Made by a program: the position numbers and the translations under genes. From Gammaproteobacteria bacterium (GTDB lineage Bacteria; Pseudomonadota; Gammaproteobacteria; Enterobacterales; GCA-2746155), in assembly GCA_024206355.1 (NCBI GenBank), contig JAAGZM010000358.1:1-11751 (forward strand): DNA of 11,751 nt. The letters are read 5' to 3'. Below, piece after piece: positions 7,263 through 11,751 of the stretch (positions are counted from its first letter, which is position 1; every line of letters starts with the position of its first letter). Below the pieces are notes generated by a model. It was given only the letters and a program-made list of their open reading frames with translations, did not search any database and was not told the DNA's origin.

Positions 7263-8953
7263 GAATTTAATTTGAATTGACTCACGAGCTTTTGCAGTGA
7301 ATGTGATTGTTCAAACAACTCAGCTGAAGTGCTATCAATTCGAGTTGCAGCCACTTTAGATGACTGTCGAATACCTTGATTGACACTCTCAACAGCTTGT
7401 TCAACTGTTTTATCAATATCACGAGCCATGACAGTTGTTGATTCTGATAAAGAACTGATATTATCAACTGAAATGCGTTGCTGTTGAATGTCAGATGAAA
7501 TGGCTTGTGAAATTTCATTCATTTCACCAATGGTGACGACAATACCTTTAATGGTTTCAACAGTATTGCCAGTGTCTTTTTGCATATGTTCAATCAAACC
7601 CTTTATTTGCTCTGTTGCATCAGAAGTTTCATCAGCTAGTTTTTTTACCTCATTTGCAACCACTGCAAATCCTCGGCCTGAGTCACCCGCCCTTGCTGCT
7701 TCAATGGCTGCATTTAGTGCTAACAAATTAGTTTGCTGAGCAATATTTTGAATGACATTAATAACCTCTTCAATTTTATGACTGGATTCATTCAAATTAT
7801 TTACAGCTTGATTACTAGCTTTTGCATTATTACTTGCTGTTTGTGTAATATCAGCTGCTTGGATAATTCTTTTATTGGCTTGTGTAACAGACTCACTGAG
7901 CTCCACAAGCGCAGTATTCACAGAAGTAAAACTGATACTAATTTCCTTAGTACTCTCAGTAATTTTACCTAAATCATCATTGGTCTTTTTAGCAATACTT
8001 GCAACGACTGTATCACCATGAGAACTATTTGAGTGATTAGAAGTTGTATTTCCTGCTAGTTCTTCTGAAAGATAAACCAAATTTTTGCTGGATTCAGCAA
8101 CTCGATTAGAATGATCAACCACATCTTGAAGTGTCCCTTTTAATGTACTATAGAAAGTTTCCAGACCAGAGCTGATCATACCTATTTCATCTTGCGAGGT
8201 AACGTCAATTTTATGAGTCAAATCTTTATTAATTGCATGAGTTACCACAGAAAGAATTTTATCCGTCGGCTTTGAAACAGAATGCTTAATTAAAAAATAG
8301 AGAATGCTGATAAGACATAAAACACCGAACAATGAAAATGCAAACAACTTTATACGATAATCATTGATTTGTTTATTAATGTGATCCAATGAGATATTCA
8401 TCATTGTCACTCCAAGGACATCCCCTTCTGTTACTTCTTTATGACACTTAAGACAATTTTTCCCTAAATAATTTTCAGATGCAATAATGGGGCGAATGAC
8501 TTGTAAGTAGGTATGTTCACCTTCGTCAATCATTGAAAAATAAGGTTCTCTATTTTCCATAACAGTATGTGCCAGTTTATTTTCTTCAGCTGTTGCTTCA
8601 TCTGGTTTTGCCGATCCTTTTTTACTCTTTGGAAAGCTCGCATTTTTATTACGTATAAGTTTAAGACCTTCAATATTATTAGAGACTCTGATCTGATCCA
8701 TTAAAAGACTACGAGCTCTTATCACTCTTGCCTGCATCATAGCGGTCAGTCCTGCCATGGTTAATTGATGCATATTTTCTGAAAAATCTCTTGTTTGTTC
8801 TAGAGCGGTATTTTTTTGTTCATTGGCAGCCCATGAGCTTAAAACAATCGTACCGAAAATAATACATACACTCACAACACTTATTATTTGAGTACCTAGC
8901 TTAAGATCTTTATATCGTTGAAATAACGTTCTATCATTATTTGAAACTGCCAT
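7259..8953 (-). CDS. methyl-accepting chemotaxis protein with periplasmic heme-binding (Tll0287/DUF3365-like) sensor domain
   Basis: This 564-residue chemoreceptor sits inside the nos operon. It has one membrane segment at about 21-42, a periplasmic domain (about 43-200) and a second membrane segment at about 202-222. A HAMP linker (about 223-275) leads into a coiled-coil signalling domain. The hairpin tip carries the canonical IAQQTNLLALNAAIEAA run from 404 and GRGFAVVANEVKKLADE from 427. The periplasmic domain has a covalent heme motif CLKCH (167-171) preceded by VIRPIIASENYLG, which fits DUF3365/Tll0287-like heme sensors. No C-terminal NWETF-type tether for CheR/CheB is present. The gene starts 37 bases after nosZ, with GGGG about 7 bases before the ATG, and overlaps nosD by four bases. 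Sensing of redox state, NO or another ligand of N2O respiration is inference. Confidence 0.9.
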   Translation of the reverse strand: MAVSNNDRTLFQRYKDLKLGTQIISVVSVCIIFGTIVLSSWAANEQKNTALEQTRDFSENMHQLTMAGLTAMMQARVIRARSLLMDQIRVSNNIEGLKLIRNKNASFPKSKKGSAKPDEATAEENKLAHTVMENREPYFSMIDEGEHTYLQVIRPIIASENYLGKNCLKCHKEVTEGDVLGVTMMNISLDHINKQINDYRIKLFAFSLFGVLCLISILYFLIKHSVSKPTDKILSVVTHAINKDLTHKIDVTSQDEIGMISSGLETFYSTLKGTLQDVVDHSNRVAESSKNLVYLSEELAGNTTSNHSNSSHGDTVVASIAKKTNDDLGKITESTKEISISFTSVNTALVELSESVTQANKRIIQAADITQTASNNAKASNQAVNNLNESSHKIEEVINVIQNIAQQTNLLALNAAIEAARAGDSGRGFAVVANEVKKLADETSDATEQIKGLIEHMQKDTGNTVETIKGIVVTIGEMNEISQAISSDIQQQRISVDNISSLSESTTVMARDIDKTVEQAVESVNQGIRQSSKVAATRIDSTSAELFEQSHSLQKLVSQFKLNS

Positions 8954-8978
8954 TCATAACCCCATGTTTATATAAAGT

Positions 8979-9000
8979 AAGAATAATTTATTATGTTCTT
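8979..9000. repeat. AT-rich imperfect inverted repeat over the nosZ stop codon
   Basis: AAGAA-TAAT (8979-8987) can pair with ATTA-TG-TTCTT (8990-9000), with two bulged bases, across the end of nosZ. It is weak because nearly all pairs are A-T. It might mark a processing or decay boundary between nosZ and the downstream chemoreceptor gene, but it has no following T-run and may be chance. Confidence 0.3.
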
Positions 9001-10811
9001 GCTCTTACAATCATTCGACCCCGCATTTCGAGATGTAATGCATGGCAGAATTGTGGACAATAGAACCAATAGATACCTGGCTTTCTGGCTGTAAAGGTAT
9101 AGCTTTTAGTATCTTTTGGGTTCACTGTAAAACAAACATCATGATGACTGACAACAAGACCGTGGCCTAAATCTTCAATCTTATTGGTATTGGTCAGGAT
9201 TACTTGCACTTCATCCCCTTCCATTACTTCAAATTCTTTCAATTTATACTTAGGGGCTTTGCAAGGCATATAGACACGTACGTGCGTTTCACTTTTACGC
9301 ACCACTTTTGCCTTACGTGTCAGTTTGCCGACCTTATCTTCTTTAGCCCATCGATCATACATCTCATACTCTTCACCTTTGCGATCAGTAAACTTCATTG
9401 GATTGATCATGTCTCGTGGCACCATGACACAATCATGTGGCTCTATATATGTCGGACCATCGTGAACAAGCTTTAATTTTTCACCAGATATATCAATTAG
9501 CTGATCATTTTCTGGATGTAGAGGGCCCACATTTAAGAACCGATCTTTGGATAATTTACATAAAGCAATTAGCCACTGACCATCAGCATCTTTTGTTTCC
9601 GACATCGATGCATTGGTATGTCCAACTTGGTAATGAACGTCTTGACGATCAATAATTGGATTTACTTTTTTACCCTGGAATGCTTGAATAGCTTTGCTGA
9701 TATTCCACTTAGTGATATTGGAGTCAATGAATAAAGAAGTATACGCATTACCACGACCATCAAAACAAGTATGTAATGGCCCCAAGCCAATTTCCGGCTC
9801 TGCAACCACACAATCTCTTGGTTTAATTTTTCCGGCAAAAGCCTTTTCAATCAATTTAATATCAACCACAGAGCAAGTTGGAGATAGTTTACCAGCACAG
9901 ATAGCATAACGGCCTGTTGGATCAACATTGACCCCATGAGGGCTTTTAGGAATTGGAATTCTTAGCACATAAGGACTATTTTCTGCTCGCGCATCAACAA
10001 CAGGTACTTTGCTGTCACCAATGGTCATTATTTTTTTATCTTTTACTGCTTTTTCAATCTCAGCAATATTAAAAGCCAGAAGAAAATCTTGATCCAATGC
10101 AATCATCTCTTCGAGAAAAGCACCACCTTCTGAGTTATATTGTGTCGCAAAAGAATATTTATCTTCATAATCTGTAGCACATAAATCCATATTACCGTTG
10201 ACCAAAACTTGCCATTTCACCTCCATGGTTTCACCATCAACAGCAGAATGTAATGCACCGTATTTTTCTGGTGAATCCATATCTTCTAACGCTAATGGTG
10301 TTCTAAACTCAGCATTACAAAAGACATAGCCAGTTTTATGTCTTTGTGGAAAAATACCATGTGTTCCTTGAGAGTTGGGTATGGAGATAATTTTATCAAC
10401 TGCCATGGTGGCAATTCGAATCCGAGCTAAACGACCACTGGACTTATCATTCACATAAGCATAACGACCATCATAAGTACCATCGGTATAAGAAAGATGG
10501 ACATGATGAGTGTCACCAGAAATCATCCCATCCATCATTTTTTTTGAATAGTCGGTATATCCCCAACCGGTTCCAGCATCTGCATTAAACACAGGAATTC
10601 GAATCAATTCTCGCATAGATGGAATACCCAGAATACGTACTTCACCAGAGTGTCCACCACTCCAAAAACCATAATAATCATCCAGTTCGCCAGGTAAAAT
10701 CTCAGTTTTACTGTGGCCAGATTTTTCACTCGCATAAATCTGTGTTGCCATTCCTGTAGAGACTGCACCAGCGGTTGTTATTCCAGCTTTAAAAAACGTT
10801 CTTCTATCCAT
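8991..10811 (-). CDS. nosZ: NosZ, nitrous oxide reductase (clade I, Tat-exported)
   Basis: NosZ reduces N2O to N2 in the periplasm using a four-copper CuZ centre and a dinuclear CuA centre. The 606-residue precursor starts with a twin-arginine signal (DRRTFFK, 2-8) and probable cleavage near residue 27, a mark of clade I. CuZ histidines are visible as DTHH (His102, His103), QGTHG (His151), SPHG (His292), GPLH (His347), VGH (His398) and EPHD (His459), in the family spacing on a seven-bladed propeller. The C-terminal cupredoxin domain has His550, Cys585, Cys589, His593 and Met596 for CuA. The CuA loop reads YCPQFCHALHLEMRG, with Gln587 where clade I enzymes usually have Trp; that residue binds through its backbone carbonyl, so activity is still expected. 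A ribosome site GAGAG (10819-10823) lies 7 bases before the ATG. The length is slightly below the usual 630-650. Confidence 0.98.
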   Translation of the reverse strand: MDRRTFFKAGITTAGAVSTGMATQIYASEKSGHSKTEILPGELDDYYGFWSGGHSGEVRILGIPSMRELIRIPVFNADAGTGWGYTDYSKKMMDGMISGDTHHVHLSYTDGTYDGRYAYVNDKSSGRLARIRIATMAVDKIISIPNSQGTHGIFPQRHKTGYVFCNAEFRTPLALEDMDSPEKYGALHSAVDGETMEVKWQVLVNGNMDLCATDYEDKYSFATQYNSEGGAFLEEMIALDQDFLLAFNIAEIEKAVKDKKIMTIGDSKVPVVDARAENSPYVLRIPIPKSPHGVNVDPTGRYAICAGKLSPTCSVVDIKLIEKAFAGKIKPRDCVVAEPEIGLGPLHTCFDGRGNAYTSLFIDSNITKWNISKAIQAFQGKKVNPIIDRQDVHYQVGHTNASMSETKDADGQWLIALCKLSKDRFLNVGPLHPENDQLIDISGEKLKLVHDGPTYIEPHDCVMVPRDMINPMKFTDRKGEEYEMYDRWAKEDKVGKLTRKAKVVRKSETHVRVYMPCKAPKYKLKEFEVMEGDEVQVILTNTNKIEDLGHGLVVSHHDVCFTVNPKDTKSYTFTARKPGIYWFYCPQFCHALHLEMRGRMIVRART

Positions 10812-11073
10812 TAGTTTACTCTCATATTATATTAGGTTAGTTTATAGCAATTCTCGGTGAAAATTGCATAATAATTGTGCTGCTTAATAATCACTCAGCA
10901 GTATGGTTTGATATACAATGTGTTTAGGTAATTGTTGTTATGTACTCAATTAATCAAACAAAACGAATCGGAAATATATTTACAAATTTGTCAATATCTC
11001 ATAGATTCACAATACATTATTCATTCAACGATAATTACTGATTAGTTTATATATAATCAGCATAAGGATTAGA
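10812..11073. other. intergenic region upstream of nosZ
   Basis: This 262-base AT-rich stretch must hold the nosZ promoter unless nosZ is read through from the cytochrome gene. I found no good FNR/DNR-type site (TTGAT-N4-ATCAA), only half sites such as TTGAT on the minus strand near 10954 and ATCAA near 10911. A TTGACA hexamer occurs on the minus strand near 10989-10994 but has no properly spaced -10 box. A perfect 7-base dyad lies at its right end (11038-11060). Confidence 0.5.
11038..11060. repeat. perfect 7-bp dyad between the cytochrome c gene and nosZ
   Basis: CTGATTA (11038-11044) and TAATCAG (11054-11060) are exact reverse complements around a 9-base AT-only-but-one loop, starting 13 bases after the cytochrome gene stop. 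No T-run follows on the minus strand, so it is a poor terminator. It could be a weak attenuating hairpin or an operator for a dimeric regulator of nosZ. Confidence 0.4.
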
Positions 11074-11415
11074 TCATTTCTTACCAAACGATGTTCTGAT
11101 GTAAAGTAAAACATCTTTCATTTCTTGATCCGATAGCTCACCTTCATTCGGAGGCATGCCATCAACTGGATCACCCTTTCCTACTTTAATCGTATTTAAC
11201 AGCTCTGCATCAGTTTGTGACAAAATTGATTCATCATTAACAAAGTCACCAGCAGTCACTCCATTCATACCTGTACCATCCAATTGGTGACATTCTTCAC
11301 ACATATCTAAATAAACTATTTTTCCTTCTTCAATGCTATCTGCAAAAGATGATGACATTGAATTAACAAGCAAAAAAGTAACAAATAGTAACCCTTTTAA
11401 AGAATATTTTTCCAT
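11074..11415 (-). CDS. small periplasmic class I cytochrome c
   Basis: A 113-residue monoheme cytochrome c. It has a signal peptide (about 1-25, cleavage after SFA), a heme attachment motif CEECH (39-43), and DGMPP with Met87 as the probable sixth iron ligand. The C-terminal helix LSDQEMKDVLLYIR (94-107) is typical of class I cytochromes of the c5/c553 type. The mature protein would be about 88 residues. A ribosome site AGGA (11424-11427) precedes the ATG by 8 bases. It lies upstream of nosZ on the same strand, which suggests it donates electrons to the NosZ CuA site. That role is inferred from position, and a general respiratory carrier is the alternative. It lacks any sign of fusion or truncation. 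Confidence 0.9.
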   Translation of the reverse strand: MEKYSLKGLLFVTFLLVNSMSSSFADSIEEGKIVYLDMCEECHQLDGTGMNGVTAGDFVNDESILSQTDAELLNTIKVGKGDPVDGMPPNEGELSDQEMKDVLLYIRTSFGKK

Positions 11416-11464
11416 GTTCGTAATCCTGTAAACTAAGTTGAAATGATTATGTATTAATTTTTTA

Positions 11465-11492
11465 ATTTTAGTGCATATTTTATTATTTACAA
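11465..11492 (-). promoter_or_regulatory. candidate sigma70 promoter for the cytochrome c gene
   Basis: On the minus strand TTGTAA (11487-11492) is followed after 16 bases by TAAAAT (11465-11470), matching four and five of six consensus bases. Transcription would start near 11458, giving a leader of about 43 bases before the ATG at 11415. The surrounding DNA is very AT-rich, so the match is only suggestive. Confidence 0.3.
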
Positions 11493-11629
11493 GTATTATT
11501 TTTCGCGCTGGGGGATTACAAATTCATGATTGTTATATGTCCATCATCACTCAAGATGGTACTGACAAATTATCAAACTCAAACGGAAAATGGTAACAAT
11601 TTCACCCTTATATCATATTTTAGAAAGGA

Positions 11630-11700
11630 CCTGCCCCAGGAGCGGAGCGACTGCTTTGGGTAGAGCCTGCCCCAGGAGCGGAGCGACTGCTTTGGGTAGA
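11630..11700. repeat. GC-rich tandem repeat, two identical 35-base copies with a 36-base period
   Basis: Copies at 11630-11664 and 11666-11700 are identical and separated by one G. The 36-base unit is 24/36 G+C, in strong contrast to the AT-rich DNA around it. Each copy can fold: CTGCCC (11631-11636) pairs with GGGTAG (11658-11663) with one G-T pair, and CAG (11637-11639) with CTG (11651-11653) inside, leaving a GGAGC-GGAGC-GA top. Five of the six reading frames through the unit have no stop. On the minus strand an open frame from the window edge crosses both copies and ends at 11620, so a gene tail carrying the repeat cannot be excluded. It looks like a REP- or MITE-type dispersed element, possibly of outside origin. 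Confidence 0.9.
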
Positions 11701-11751
11701 CAAAGGCGCGATCTCTGAATAATCGATAATTCTTGGCAGAAAGCAAATGTC

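Noticed and set aside
7282..9909. Several 60-90 codon open frames on both strands inside the chemoreceptor and nosZ genes
   Set aside because: They overlap well-supported genes in other frames, lack ribosome sites and give peptides of no recognisable family.
10826..10831. Perfect TATAAT on the minus strand just before nosZ
   Set aside because: A start from this box would fall inside the nosZ ribosome binding site, and no -35 match is present at 16-18 bases, so it is probably chance.
10906..10957. FNR/DNR-type sites upstream of nosZ
   Set aside because: Only single half sites (TTGAT or ATCAA) occur; the partner halves match at one base or none.
11630..11700. CRISPR array
   Set aside because: Two adjacent copies with a one-base gap leave no room for spacers, and no cas gene is present.

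Overview
The window is an AT-rich stretch of a denitrifying proteobacterium. A gammaproteobacterium is my best guess, from the NosR-dependent, Tat-exported NosZ, the gene content and the base composition; no taxonomic marker is present. Almost all of it is one minus-strand nitrous oxide reduction (nos) cluster.

Read in the direction of transcription (right to left): a small periplasmic cytochrome c (11415-11074); nosZ, the copper enzyme reducing N2O to N2 (10811-8991); a methyl-accepting chemotaxis protein with a periplasmic heme-binding CxxCH site (8953-7259); nosD, nosF and nosY, the copper-site maturation factors (7262-4208); nosL, a copper-chaperone lipoprotein (4208-3648); nosR, the flavo-iron-sulfur electron donor protein (3644-1533); and a membrane protein with a DUF2231-like N-terminus and a planctomycete-type cytochrome c domain (1498-395). 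From nosZ to the last gene the gaps are 37 bases or less. MCP/nosD, nosF/nosY and nosY/nosL overlap, so this block is very probably one transcript. The upstream cytochrome c is separated from nosZ by 262 bases and may have its own promoter.

Together the genes form a full N2O respiration module. NosZ does the chemistry in the periplasm, NosDFY and NosL supply and assemble its copper-sulfur centre, and NosR feeds or activates it from the quinone pool. Two c-type cytochromes at the ends of the cluster are candidate electron carriers. The unusual member is the heme-type chemoreceptor between nosZ and nosD, which suggests that movement or signalling is tied to N2O respiration. No nosX/apbE flavin transferase gene is present, although NosR carries a flavinylation motif.

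At the left edge, after a 269-base non-coding stretch rich in inverted repeats, a further minus-strand gene begins and runs off the window; its first 41 residues weakly resemble glucose-6-phosphate isomerase. At the right edge there is a GC-rich tandem repeat of two 35-base copies with a 36-base period, looking like a dispersed palindromic element.
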